From positions 1 through 64,000 of the forward strand of contig CAJQQE010000015.1 of the NCBI GenBank assembly GCA_905480395.1: a DNA stretch of 64,000 bases, written 5' to 3'. The DNA comes from an uncultured Phycisphaerales bacterium (lineage in GTDB: Bacteria; Planctomycetota; Phycisphaerae; Phycisphaerales; SM1A02). Positions within the stretch are counted from its first letter, which is position 1; each line of letters starts with the position of its first letter. The position numbers and the translations under genes are program-made. The notes below the pieces were generated by a model, which made no database searches, had not been told where the DNA came from, and was given only the letters and a program-made list of their open reading frames with translations. Below are positions 1 through 8,802 of this stretch, in pieces.

Positions 1-1
1 G

Positions 2-502
2 GCGCCAAATTTCCCGACGTTTCCACCATTTGACTTCTCGTCGCAAGTCTTCAACTTTGTCGGCGGTGCCCAAATCGTCGATGGCTCGATTTTTAGTCCC
101 GGTGGCCTCAATGCCCACGTCTACGGGGAAGGAAGACCGACGTCCGACGTCGTTCTGAACCTGACCTACACGGCGTTTGATACGACGCCAGAGTCCGTCC
201 AGTTCTTTATCGGTGGTTTCGGCCCGGGCGCTGGGGGTGAGTACTTCGACTTCGTTTCTTCTGAGCGAACCTACGAACAGTTCATCGGCGAAGGCCTGTT
301 TCGGGTCACCGACGCCTTCACGTTCGATGTCAGTGCCTACGAAGGAGACGACCAGTTCTGGGCCGGCTTCTTCAAGCTGGACGGTCCGAGCACGCTGGAA
401 GGCGTTTCAGTCGATGTTCGCAACGTGATTCCGGCGCCCGGTGCGGCGGCTTTGTTCCTGCTTTCGGGCCTTGCCGGTCGCCGCCGTCGCGACGACCGCT
501 GA
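2..502 (+). CDS. Secreted protein with PEP-CTERM-like sorting tail (5' end missing)
   Basis: An open frame runs in from the left edge and ends at the TGA at 500-502, giving about 166 residues without a start. The last 25 residues follow the PEP-CTERM layout: a proline-containing IPAPGAAA, a hydrophobic stretch (LFLLSGLAG), then a basic RRRRDDR tail. In PEP-CTERM proteins this tail directs export, membrane anchoring and processing by an exosortase-type enzyme. The visible domain is rich in beta-strand-like sequence with many Gly, Phe and Asp, and I do not recognise its function. A strong hairpin follows the stop, so this is the last gene of its transcript. The tail assignment is fairly safe and the function unknown. 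Confidence 0.75.
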   Translation, partial: APNFPTFPPFDFSSQVFNFVGGAQIVDGSIFSPGGLNAHVYGEGRPTSDVVLNLTYTAFDTTPESVQFFIGGFGPGAGGEYFDFVSSERTYEQFIGEGLFRVTDAFTFDVSAYEGDDQFWAGFFKLDGPSTLEGVSVDVRNVIPAPGAAALFLLSGLAGRRRRDDR

Positions 503-534
503 GTCGCCTCCGTGAGGGCAGAATTCTGACTTCC

Positions 535-570
535 GATCACTCGGCCCGCGCTTCGGCGCGGGCCGTGATC
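535..570 (+). terminator. Hairpin terminator after the PEP-CTERM gene
   Basis: A GC-rich stem GGCCCGCGC (543-551) pairs with GCGCGGGCC (556-564) around a stable TTCG tetraloop. It is extended by GATCAC/GTGATC across a 2-nt bulge. The T-run after it is poor, so termination is likely but not textbook. Confidence 0.6.
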
Positions 571-603
571 GTTCATACCCTCGACACCTGCTAGATTCCG
601 GGA

Positions 604-2172
604 ATGACCACTGCAAATCAACATCCGGCCCTGACGGGAATCCTCGAAAAACTCGGCATGGCCGATCACCCCTCGATTCTTCCGGTGGACGCCGGTGGGG
701 AGAGCGTGGTGAGTATCAATCCGACCGATGGCCGTCCGTTGGCGTCGGTTGGCCTGGTGGGGACGGCCAAGTATCAGGAGGCGGTCGAACGGGCGATGCG
801 GGTGCAGGCCTCATGGCGCATGCTTCCGGCTCCAAAACGCGGCGAGATTGTGCGACGGATTGGCAACGCCTTCCGTGAGCATCTTGGTCCACTTGGCGAG
901 CTGGTGACCCTTGAGATGGGGAAGATTCGGCCGGAAGGCATCGGCGAGATCCAAGAGTGTGTCGACATCGCCGATTTTGCGGTCGGTCTCTCTCGGCAGC
1001 TTCACGGCTACACGATGCACAGCGAACGCGACGAACATCGAATGTACGAGCAGTGGCATCCCATTGGCACCATCGGCATCATCACCGCATTCAATTTTCC
1101 CGCCGCGGTTTGGGCCTGGAACGCGATGCTGGCGGCGATCTGTGGCGACGCGATGATCTGGAAGCCCAGTCAGGTCACGCCCATCACCGCGATTGCCATG
1201 ACCGAAATCGCGCACCGGGTCATGCGGGAACAGGATATTTTCACGCCCGAAAGTGGAGATCCCTGCGATATCTTCAGTTTGGTGATCGGTACCGACGACG
1301 CCGTGGGTGAACCAATGATTGCGGATCGTCGTCTTCCCTTGATTTCCGCCACCGGATCCTGCCGCATGGGTCGACGGGTCGGCGAGGTCGTCGGAGGCCG
1401 ACTCGGTCGAAGCCTACTTGAGCTGGGCGGGAACAACGCCATCGTGCTCATGCCGGACGCCGATCTTGAACTGGCAATTCGCGGGGCGGTTTTCGGCGCG
1501 GTCGGAACTGCGGGCCAGCGTTGCACCTCAACCCGGCGACTGCTGGTCCATCACTCGATCGTCGATGATGTGGTTGACCGACTTCGTCAGGCGTACGCGA
1601 GTGTTTCGATTGGTGACCCACTTGCCGACGGCACGCTGATGGGGCCGCTGATCTCACCAGACTCCGTCGCCGCGATGCGCTCGGCCATCGAGCAGGCGGT
1701 CGCGGAAGGCTGTGATGTGGTGTGCGGCGGAATTGAGGGGATCGATCGCAAAGCGTCCGACGCCGGAAACTTCGTCGAACCCACCATCATCCGAGTTCCT
1801 CCGGGGTCTGTCCCCGCGGTGACCAAGGACGAGACTTTCGCACCGGTGCTCTACATCTTCAGCGTCGAGGATCTCGATGAGGCCATGCGGATTCACAATG
1901 ACGTTGACCAAGGTCTTTCCAGTGCCATCTTCACCGACTCGGTACGCAGTGCCGAGAAGTTCCTCTCGCATGTTGGCAGCGACTGCGGAATCGCCAACGT
2001 GAACATCGGAACCAGCGGGGCGGAGATCGGCGGAGCGTTCGGCGGCGAGAAAGATACCGGTGGCGGACGTGAATCCGGTTCGGATGCTTGGAAGGCGTAC
2101 ATGCGACGCCAGACGTGCACGATTAACTGGGGGACCGACCTGCCCCTCGCTCAGGGCATCTCGTTCGGCTGA
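604..2172 (+). CDS. ALDH7-family aldehyde dehydrogenase (probable L-aminoadipate-semialdehyde dehydrogenase)
   Basis: The 522-aa protein has the full ALDH fold signature: the NAD-binding region with TAFNFPAAVWAWN near residue 160, the general-base Glu in ELGGNNA (E273) and the catalytic Cys in GQRCTSTRR (C307). ELGGNNA together with GQRCTSTRR is the pattern of the ALDH7 (antiquitin) family, whose members oxidise alpha-aminoadipate semialdehyde to aminoadipate in lysine breakdown, or betaine aldehyde and other aldehydes. Length fits the family (about 500-540). The ATG at 604 is the first start after the upstream terminator. The gene stands alone and ends at a strong terminator. Family assignment is confident; the substrate is inferred. 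A lysine role is supported only loosely by the glutaryl-CoA dehydrogenase 12 kb away. Confidence 0.9.
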   Translation: MTTANQHPALTGILEKLGMADHPSILPVDAGGESVVSINPTDGRPLASVGLVGTAKYQEAVERAMRVQASWRMLPAPKRGEIVRRIGNAFREHLGPLGELVTLEMGKIRPEGIGEIQECVDIADFAVGLSRQLHGYTMHSERDEHRMYEQWHPIGTIGIITAFNFPAAVWAWNAMLAAICGDAMIWKPSQVTPITAIAMTEIAHRVMREQDIFTPESGDPCDIFSLVIGTDDAVGEPMIADRRLPLISATGSCRMGRRVGEVVGGRLGRSLLELGGNNAIVLMPDADLELAIRGAVFGAVGTAGQRCTSTRRLLVHHSIVDDVVDRLRQAYASVSIGDPLADGTLMGPLISPDSVAAMRSAIEQAVAEGCDVVCGGIEGIDRKASDAGNFVEPTIIRVPPGSVPAVTKDETFAPVLYIFSVEDLDEAMRIHNDVDQGLSSAIFTDSVRSAEKFLSHVGSDCGIANVNIGTSGAEIGGAFGGEKDTGGGRESGSDAWKAYMRRQTCTINWGTDLPLAQGISFG

Positions 2173-2226
2173 GATCGACGATCGCAGACCCGTGGGGATC
2201 TCAAAGGGAAGACTTGCACGCCCTTG

Positions 2227-2273
2227 AAAACGCCGCCCGAATTCCGGAGACCGGGATTCGGGCGGCGGTTTTT
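2227..2273 (+). terminator. Bidirectional intrinsic terminator
   Basis: A 17-bp stem (2231-2247 with 2251-2267, one mismatch, AGA loop) is followed on the plus strand by TTTTT at 2269-2273. On the minus strand it is followed by TTTT (AAAA at 2227-2230). It lies between convergent genes and can serve both. Confidence 0.9.
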
Positions 2274-2308
2274 CGATCGTCCATCAGGGGACCTGCGAAG
2301 CCCCGGAA

Positions 2309-3022
2309 TCAGGAGCTGCCTTCCCGCATTCGATCGAGGCTCTCGGGGAAGGGGTAGCTGGCAAAGACGCCGGTCGGTGCGACATCCCAAGCCGAGACGG
2401 GGGGGTAGAGGTCGCCCTCGAAGCCCGCCTTGTGCATCGCATCGAGCACGGATTCGAGGCTCGACTCGTCACCATTCTCGTGGGCGATCAATCGATTGGA
2501 TCTCGCTCCAAGGAACGAGACCGTCGCCACTGGGCCACGATCACGACGACCCTCAAGCATGCTTGAAACCGTTCGGAATCCCCGAAAGAGATCCTCGAGC
2601 GTGAAGTGATCACGACCGGCCGGACGCAGCAGCGCCAGGATGAGGATCTGGTCGAGGTCGAACTTCAGGATGTACGGTTCCCGATCCTCGTGAGCGTGCA
2701 CAGAAATCGCGTCGCGGAACATCTTCGCGTAGCTGGTCGCGCTGGCGAGGGTCCACTGGCTGGTCGGGATCAACTTGAACAGCTCGCCGAGGATGCCTCG
2801 GTCGTTGTTCTCGTCATTGACCCCGCAGACCACCGTTCGATAGCGACCGTCGAGGACATCATCGAGAAGATGCTGGCCCCACTGGATTCGAATGCGTCGC
2901 TCCGTACGGACCTCTCGGGGATCGCCGGCGGGGAGGAGTTCAAGTCGCTGCGTCTCCCGGCTTGCTTCGACCAGCCGGTCGCCGTCGCCCTTGTAGACGC
3001 GGAAGGAGGGAGGCGTACTCAC
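2309..3022 (-). CDS. Conserved-looking protein of unknown function, coupled to the cyclophilin gene
   Basis: The 237-aa product has no signal peptide or membrane segment and is rich in Arg, Asp and Glu, suggesting a cytoplasmic protein. I do not recognise a domain. Its central part ([19 protein letters not shown]) and the Asp/Asn-rich VNDENNDRG look like ordered protein rather than random translation. Its ATG overlaps the TGA of the upstream cyclophilin gene (ATGA, 3019-3022), so the two are translationally coupled. It ends just before the bidirectional terminator at 2227-2273. Confidence 0.75.
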   Translation of the reverse strand: MSTPPSFRVYKGDGDRLVEASRETQRLELLPAGDPREVRTERRIRIQWGQHLLDDVLDGRYRTVVCGVNDENNDRGILGELFKLIPTSQWTLASATSYAKMFRDAISVHAHEDREPYILKFDLDQILILALLRPAGRDHFTLEDLFRGFRTVSSMLEGRRDRGPVATVSFLGARSNRLIAHENGDESSLESVLDAMHKAGFEGDLYPPVSAWDVAPTGVFASYPFPESLDRMREGSS

Positions 3023-3723
3023 TCGCTGCCGCCCTTCTTCAGGGTTTCCAGAGTCTTCTTTGCCGCGGCAAGTTCAGCTTCCAAAGCCTTGACCTTCGCC
3101 TCGGCGTCGGCGACCACCACGCTCATGGCCTGATCCTTGGAGAGGATCTTGACCGACTCGATCAACACTTCTTTCTGGGGGACGTCTGCCATGCCGTTGG
3201 GCAGGCGGGTCGTCGGAACCCCGGCGATTCGATCCACGACGTCCATGCCGGCGACCACCTTCGCGAACACCGCGTATCCCGCCCCGTCCCGAGGTTGGTC
3301 GAGAAAATCATTGTCGGAGAGGTTGATGAAGAACTGGTTGGTTCCAGAATCCGGCTGGTTGCCGAGTCGGGCCATGGCAAGGGTGCCTCGGCCGTTCTTC
3401 AGTCCGTTTTGCCATTCATTCTTGATGCCCGCTTTGGCGCCAGGCTTCTTGTGCATCGTCTGCGGGTACACGCCATGAAAATCAAAGCCACCACCCTGAA
3501 TCATGAAGCCAGGCATGACTCGGTGAAACAAGGTGCCGTCGTAGTAGCCTTCCTTCGCGTATTGCTCGAAGTTGGCGACGCTAATCGGAGCCTTGGCATT
3601 GTCGAGCTCGATGACAATGGTGCCAGCCGAGGTCTTGATGGTGGCGTAATCCGCGGCGGCCAGCTGGCTGGTTCCGAGGACGGCGAGGAAGAAGGCGAGG
3701 ACTTTTAGGGCGGAGTGACGCAT
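3019..3723 (-). CDS. Secreted cyclophilin-type peptidyl-prolyl isomerase
   Basis: A signal peptide (hydrophobic [10 protein letters not shown] then AAA) precedes a cyclophilin domain with the active-site block [15 protein letters not shown], which carries the catalytic Arg and the substrate-pocket Phe, Met and Gln. The last 30 residues form a Lys/Ala/Glu-rich coiled coil ([20 protein letters not shown]), an unusual addition to a cyclophilin. It probably folds exported proteins in the periplasm. The ATG at 3723 is preferred because AAGGA lies 9 nt upstream; a TTG at 3732 would add three residues. It is the first gene of a two-gene operon and diverges from resB. Confidence 0.9.
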   Translation of the reverse strand: MRHSALKVLAFFLAVLGTSQLAAADYATIKTSAGTIVIELDNAKAPISVANFEQYAKEGYYDGTLFHRVMPGFMIQGGGFDFHGVYPQTMHKKPGAKAGIKNEWQNGLKNGRGTLAMARLGNQPDSGTNQFFINLSDNDFLDQPRDGAGYAVFAKVVAGMDVVDRIAGVPTTRLPNGMADVPQKEVLIESVKILSKDQAMSVVVADAEAKVKALEAELAAAKKTLETLKKGGSE

Positions 3724-4169
3724 CAGGAGCAATCCTTCGGAGGGATGAACGGAGAAAATGACGTTGACTCGATATCGATCGAATAACGAAGTCGAATCTT
3801 ACGAGGAGCCGCGGGTGGCGGGGGGCCATTCGGCGACATCCGCCGGTAGATTAAATTCAGGGTGCTTGACCGGATCTCAATCAGGGTTTCGAACGAAGAC
3901 ACGCAGGATCGGGGTTGGCGTTGGTCAGGGTTCCCGAATAGACGGCCGTCTCGCAGGCGGAGGGCGAGAATTCAGGGGTATTTTTCAGGAACTCAGGGAT
4001 TGCATTCGGTCCTGTCAGGGCGTCAATCCCTACTATTGACAGAATTGCCCCTCGGGGGGCGTCCTCGGAAGGCCGGGGAACGTGTTTTTTCGGTCCGCAG
4101 GATTGGCGAAGAACGTTCGCTGACCTCTCGACCACTTTTTTCACGACCAGCTGGAGCGGTTTTCGACCA
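3724..4169. other. Intergenic region between divergent cyclophilin and resB genes
   Basis: I see no credible gene in these 446 bases. The stretch must hold promoters for both divergent genes, but I found no convincing -35/-10 pair. On the resB side there is an inverted repeat AGGGATTG (3995-4002) / CAATCCCT (4024-4031). It is followed by a second hairpin with a T-run, listed separately. Confidence 0.6.
4063..4090 (+). promoter_or_regulatory. Terminator-like hairpin in the possible resB leader
   Basis: CCTCGG (4063-4068) pairs with CCGGGG (4073-4078) around AAGG, and TTTTTT follows at 4085-4090. The six-base gap between stem and T-run weakens it. No plus-strand gene lies upstream within the intergenic region, so it would act on a leader transcript or a small RNA. 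Confidence 0.3.
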
Positions 4170-6644
4170 ATGAATGCCAACGGCTCAGAAGTCGCCGACA
4201 AGATCCTTCCCGCTCGCCGGAATCCGGCGAGGTGGTTGTTCGATCTTTTTTCAAACGTCAGCCTTGGCATCACGCTCTTGGTCCTGCTCTTCCTCTTTAT
4301 GAGCATCGGCTCGGCGGGGATCGTCTACCCGGTTCACCCCAACCTCTTCCATCCGGAGGCTTGGGAATATGCCCAACTCCGCCAATGGCGTGGACTCGAA
4401 ATGACCGAGTTTGAGTGGTTTCACTGGTGGCCGTTCAACCTTCTGATCGGTCTGTTGTGCGTCAACATGACGGTGACCACCCTCCGGCGGATTCCGCTCA
4501 ACACCATCAACCTCGGTGTCTGGATGATCCACACCGGAATCATTGTGCTCTGCCTTGCGAGCGTTTACTACTTCGCAACCAAGATCGAAGGCGACGCGCC
4601 GGTCGCTCGTCGGGCGGTCACGATCGCGGTGGTGGCCGACGATTCCGATGGCGAGGTCATCGAACGAGGCAGTCTGCTTGCGATGCCAGGGAATGCGACC
4701 AGCTTGGGCCTGGGCGAGCAGCGGTACGAGATCAGCATCCAGAGCATTGATCCTGCGTGGGAGTTGCTCTCGGGCGACGATGCCGGGGAACGTGCTTTTA
4801 GTGTCAATCTCATGGTGCAACGGGGTGATGGCGAACGGTTCATCCGCCAAGTCATCGCGGGGTACCCGGAATACACCGAAGACTTGATCTTTTCCAGCGA
4901 TCCGGGGCAGCCTTTTCAACGCAACGTCAAGGTCAACGGATCGCGACTCTTCGACCCGAGCCTGCTGGTGGGCCTGGAGTTTGCGCCGACCGACCATCTC
5001 TTCCTCCGCAACGATCTCTCGAAGAACTGGGCGCTCTATCTTCGGGAAGTCGGTGATCTGGAATGGACAGAACGGCCGATCGACGGCGATTTTCTCTACA
5101 ACGACTACGTCGCCGACCGCGACTGGGTGTGGCCGGGTGGCGTCGGTGAGCCGACGCTCCCCATCGACCCCATCGACGTACCAGTCCCAGCCGTTTATCC
5201 GGGTGATCCCGCCCCCGACCTGGTGATTCAGGCCACGGGATTTCTGCGCTATGCCGTGATGCGCGATCGGGCGGTTCCGGGCGGCGCTGATGGCCCACTC
5301 AACCCAACCGCGTGGGTGAGGATTGCAGCGCCATCGATGGACCGCAGCAACGACTATGTGCTTCGCGCGTTTGATCCGGAACGAAGCGTGGCCGATGACG
5401 GCCTGCTGGTTTTTCGGTGGCTTGAGTCGGAGTCTGATCTGCAGTCGCTTTCGACGAAGCCGATGTTGAAGTTCGCGATTCCCGACCTGGGCATCGAGAT
5501 CGAGCGGCCGATCGCGGAGACGTTGCCCGCCGATGGAGAGGGCGATTTCAATCGGATCGGCGAGACTGGATACGGCTATCGAGTACTCGCGGTCCAGGAC
5601 GATTTGGCGATTGGCAGCGGGAAGGTTTCCGTCGCGATCCTCGAGATTTCTACCCCCAAGGGGCTCTTTCGACGATGGGTCTTCGATGACCCAACCCTGA
5701 CTCGGGATGTCGTCGACGGTTCGCCCATGGATCGAGGTGACCAGCATGCGGGCCCGATCATCGGGGACGAGTCGATCGTCTTCACGTACCAACGGGGAAC
5801 CGGTGCCGCGCTTCTGAGCGTTCTGGCTGGTCCTGAGCCCGGACGGCTTCGTCTTGCCAATGCGATCGGCGTCGACGAGCCCGAGATTCTCGAATTGAGC
5901 GTCGGTATTCCAATCTCGATCCCCGGTGGGCTCGAGATCGCGGTGACCCAGTACGAGCCGCGGGCTCGATTCGAACGACGGCCTTACATCGTCCCCATGC
6001 AACAGCGATCGCGGGATGCGAAGGACTTCTTCTCGAGGCTTCGGATTGATGTGCCGGGCCTGGATCGTTCCCCTTGGTTGCGGTTTCACATGTACCCGTT
6101 TGACGGACCCGAGTGGGTTTTGCGACGACATGTCTACGAGCCAAGCATCATCCGACTTCCCGATGGTCGATCGATCGAAATGATGTTCAGTCGTCGGCGC
6201 ATTCCGCTTCCATCTGATGTCTCACTCGAAGAGTTCGTGCTGACCTCCCACATCGGAGATTTTGACGGCGACTCCTCGAATATTCGTAACTACACCAGCA
6301 TGCTTCGATTCCGAGATGCGCCCGCCGAGCCGTGGAGCGATCCAGTGCCGGTGAGTGTCAACGAGCCTGTAGAACACGAAGGATTCTGGTACTTCCAAGC
6401 GCAGTGGGATCCACCCGACCAACCTCGATTCCAAGGCGATGTGGCGAGCAAGGGACTGAACTACACCGTGCTCGGCGTGGGCAATCGAAACGGCGTCGTA
6501 CTCCAACTCCTGGGCTGCATTATCGCGGTCATAGGAATGATGTACGCGTTCTATATCAAGCCGATCATCAAACAGCGACGGCGGCGTGCGGTCTACGACC
6601 GGATGGACCGGACGGCATCCCCCGACACGGAGGCTTCCGCATGA
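4170..6644 (+). CDS. resB: ResB-like cytochrome c biogenesis protein (Ccs1/ResB family)
   Basis: The 824-aa membrane protein is half of the System II cytochrome c maturation machine, which delivers haem to apocytochromes outside the cell membrane. N-terminal membrane segments lie at about residues 29-52, 88-105 and 113-133. A soluble extracytoplasmic region of more than 600 residues follows, then a last membrane helix near the C-terminus (VVLQLLGCIIAVIGMMYAFY) and a basic tail. The large loop between TM3 and TM4 is the ResB arrangement, although the protein is much longer than the usual 450-600 residues. The ccsA start overlaps its stop (ATGA at 6641-6644), so the partners are made together. 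Confidence 0.9.
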   Translation: MNANGSEVADKILPARRNPARWLFDLFSNVSLGITLLVLLFLFMSIGSAGIVYPVHPNLFHPEAWEYAQLRQWRGLEMTEFEWFHWWPFNLLIGLLCVNMTVTTLRRIPLNTINLGVWMIHTGIIVLCLASVYYFATKIEGDAPVARRAVTIAVVADDSDGEVIERGSLLAMPGNATSLGLGEQRYEISIQSIDPAWELLSGDDAGERAFSVNLMVQRGDGERFIRQVIAGYPEYTEDLIFSSDPGQPFQRNVKVNGSRLFDPSLLVGLEFAPTDHLFLRNDLSKNWALYLREVGDLEWTERPIDGDFLYNDYVADRDWVWPGGVGEPTLPIDPIDVPVPAVYPGDPAPDLVIQATGFLRYAVMRDRAVPGGADGPLNPTAWVRIAAPSMDRSNDYVLRAFDPERSVADDGLLVFRWLESESDLQSLSTKPMLKFAIPDLGIEIERPIAETLPADGEGDFNRIGETGYGYRVLAVQDDLAIGSGKVSVAILEISTPKGLFRRWVFDDPTLTRDVVDGSPMDRGDQHAGPIIGDESIVFTYQRGTGAALLSVLAGPEPGRLRLANAIGVDEPEILELSVGIPISIPGGLEIAVTQYEPRARFERRPYIVPMQQRSRDAKDFFSRLRIDVPGLDRSPWLRFHMYPFDGPEWVLRRHVYEPSIIRLPDGRSIEMMFSRRRIPLPSDVSLEEFVLTSHIGDFDGDSSNIRNYTSMLRFRDAPAEPWSDPVPVSVNEPVEHEGFWYFQAQWDPPDQPRFQGDVASKGLNYTVLGVGNRNGVVLQLLGCIIAVIGMMYAFYIKPIIKQRRRRAVYDRMDRTASPDTEASA

Positions 6645-8422
6645 GCCGATCGACCTCGAACGTTCTCGCTTTCCTCTTTACCCTCGTACTGTCGGCCGGT
6701 TCGTTCGCCAGACCCGCCGCGCCAGGACCCGTCGCCGCAGATGCGGTCGCCGACGACTGGCGGAATGACGTCGATCTTGCTTCGGTGGGGGCGATGGCGG
6801 TTCATGTCCAAGGGCGGATCAAGAGTCTTGCCTCGCACGCCAACGGCATGATGGATGCGGTGAGCGGGCCGAGGCAGATCGCCGGTCAATCGGCCATGTT
6901 CACCTACCTCGACATGCTCTTCCGCCCCGATGCCTATCGGGACGCGGACTGCATCTACATCAAGAACAAACTCGTCCGCAACGTCATCGCCGCGGCGATT
7001 GAAATTGCCGAGCCCGGCCTGACGGATCGCATGGCGATCTTTCGCGAATCTGGTTTGATCTCCCCCGAACTGCTCGAACGCCCGGAAGTGACGCCGATTC
7101 TTTCGCGGATGGAGTCGGATCTCATCCGTACGGCCAAGCAGGTCGATGCGATCAAAGCCGCCCGGGCGGTGATGTCGCCGTCGTTCCTCTTGGACCGACT
7201 TCGCGTCATCCCACCGTCCACCGACGACTCCGATGGTCCGTGGCACGGACTTTCTGAGGTCATGTTTCTTCCGCTGGACTCGGATGTGGCGGATGCCGCG
7301 CTCGAAGGCCTCCCGGAGCAGGCACCCATTGCCGGGGTCGACGAGGCAGGGCAGCGTCAAGCCGCGAGGGCCTGGCGAGACTTGGTGAATGCATGGTCCG
7401 CTCAGGATGCGGCCGGTATCAATGCGGCGGGCGCCACGCTTTCCACGACCTTGCGATCGATGAACCCCCAGGCATACCCGTCGGCGGGTCGTCTCTCATG
7501 GGAAAACTGGTACTTCGAAGCCGACCAGCTCACTCGGGGCTGGCTCCTCTACATGTTCTCAATCATCTTCTTGCTGCTCGGCGTGGTCTATCGCTGGAAG
7601 TGGGCGATGTGGACGGGGTTTGCGATCTTCTTTGCCGCCTTCGGCGTCCAGACCTTCGCACTCGGACTCCGGTGGTGGATCGCGGGGCGTTGGCCAAACT
7701 CCAACATGTTTGAAGCGGTGACCACCGCGAGTTGGTTTGGCGTACTGTCCGCCATGCTCCTCGAGATTGTGTGGCTGCGGCGTACCGCGCTGCGCGGATT
7801 GATTCCGCTGGGTGCCGCGGCAACCGCGATGGTGGCGCTGATGACCGCGAACTTCCTCCCGGTGTACCTCAATCCCAACATCTCCAACATGATGCCGGTG
7901 CTTCACGACGTCTGGCTCTATATCCACACCAACGTGATCATCTTCAGCTATGCATTGATCTTCATGGCGTCGGTCACGGCCACGCTCTATCTGGCGTATC
8001 GATTGTTCGGGGGCAAGGCGGTCTATGCTCGCGCCGGAGGCGCCGGGGCACTCGTCCTCGCGGGTTCCGACGGTCACACCCTCGCCAATCTCGATGAGGC
8101 CCGTCGACGCGATCGCCTCGGCGAGATCCTCGATGGCAGCACCATGCTGCTGATGGAACTGAGCTTCGTCCTCCTCTGGACCGGCCTCGTCATGGGCGCC
8201 ATCTGGGCGGATCACTCGTGGGGGCGCCCCTGGGGCTGGGATCCCAAGGAGGTGTTCGCCCTGAATACGTTCGTCATCTTCGCAATCCTCGTGCATGTCC
8301 GGCTCAAGTCTCGCGACAAGGGGCTCTGGACGGCGATTCTGGCGGTGATCGGTTGCGGCGTGATGCTCTTTAACTGGATCGTGATCAACTTCGTGATCTC
8401 CGGTCTCCATTCCTACGCGTGA
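6641..8422 (+). CDS. ccsA: CcsA/CcmC-family haem handling protein for cytochrome c maturation
   Basis: The 593-aa protein begins with a signal-like hydrophobic segment (VLAFLFTLVLSAGSFA) and a soluble domain of about 270 residues. A bundle of membrane helices follows. Near residue 525 is the tryptophan-rich motif WGRPWGWDPKE, the haem-binding WWD signature of the CcsA/CcmC/CcmF family, and a conserved-looking His occurs in DVWLYIHTN. CcsA and ResB form the System II synthetase that exports haem and attaches it to CXXCH motifs. The ATG at 6641 is chosen because it overlaps the resB stop; the frame is open further upstream but that part lies inside resB. The long N-terminal extracytoplasmic domain is unusual for plain CcsA. 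Confidence 0.9.
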   Translation: MSRSTSNVLAFLFTLVLSAGSFARPAAPGPVAADAVADDWRNDVDLASVGAMAVHVQGRIKSLASHANGMMDAVSGPRQIAGQSAMFTYLDMLFRPDAYRDADCIYIKNKLVRNVIAAAIEIAEPGLTDRMAIFRESGLISPELLERPEVTPILSRMESDLIRTAKQVDAIKAARAVMSPSFLLDRLRVIPPSTDDSDGPWHGLSEVMFLPLDSDVADAALEGLPEQAPIAGVDEAGQRQAARAWRDLVNAWSAQDAAGINAAGATLSTTLRSMNPQAYPSAGRLSWENWYFEADQLTRGWLLYMFSIIFLLLGVVYRWKWAMWTGFAIFFAAFGVQTFALGLRWWIAGRWPNSNMFEAVTTASWFGVLSAMLLEIVWLRRTALRGLIPLGAAATAMVALMTANFLPVYLNPNISNMMPVLHDVWLYIHTNVIIFSYALIFMASVTATLYLAYRLFGGKAVYARAGGAGALVLAGSDGHTLANLDEARRRDRLGEILDGSTMLLMELSFVLLWTGLVMGAIWADHSWGRPWGWDPKEVFALNTFVIFAILVHVRLKSRDKGLWTAILAVIGCGVMLFNWIVINFVISGLHSYA

Positions 8423-8793
8423 TTCAACGCACTTCGGAGATTGCTCAGATGCAGGAAATTCTTGATCAAGCCGAGCAACGGGCCGTCGAATTAGCCCGGC
8501 GTGACGTGGAATTGCTCGGGCTGATCGATGAAAAGGCCCTCAAGGAACAGGTCAAAGAGGTGGTCGGCGGGGCTCGCCTCACCTTGATCTTCGCACTCGC
8601 TGGCGCGCAGTCAACGCGAAACGCCTGGGCGGCTCAGGACCGACTGGCCCTTGGCGAGGCGTACGCCCAGTTGATCCTTCGTTCGGTCGCGTGTTTCCTC
8701 GAAAGTGATGACCCCGCCGAACTGGTGGGCATCGGGCGAACGATGGGGGAGTCCGATGCGTTGCTCACGCTGGTCGTTGGCAAGACCGATTGA
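8419..8793 (+). CDS. Small unknown protein coupled to ccsA
   Basis: A GTG start overlaps the ccsA stop (GTGA, 8419-8422), giving 124 aa; an in-frame ATG at 8449 is an alternative. The product is helical and acidic in its first half (EQRAVELARRDVELLG), with no membrane segment or signal and no Cys pair. I do not recognise a family. Its tight coupling to resB-ccsA suggests a role with cytochrome c maturation, but this rests on position only. It converges on the ABC exporter operon with a gap of only 9 bases. Confidence 0.7.
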   Translation: MIQRTSEIAQMQEILDQAEQRAVELARRDVELLGLIDEKALKEQVKEVVGGARLTLIFALAGAQSTRNAWAAQDRLALGEAYAQLILRSVACFLESDDPAELVGIGRTMGESDALLTLVVGKTD

Positions 8794-8802
8794 TTCGCTC
8801 GT

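Noticed and set aside
4036-4041. TTGACA as a -35 element for resB
   Set aside because: No -10-like sequence lies 16-18 bases downstream.
4251-6131. A 626-codon open frame antisense to resB
   Set aside because: It mirrors the codon bias of resB in GC-rich DNA and has no domain; resB carries clear membrane segments and an operon overlap.
6332-6640. In-frame 5' extension of ccsA
   Set aside because: It lies inside resB; the ATG at 6641 overlaps the resB stop and starts a signal-like segment.
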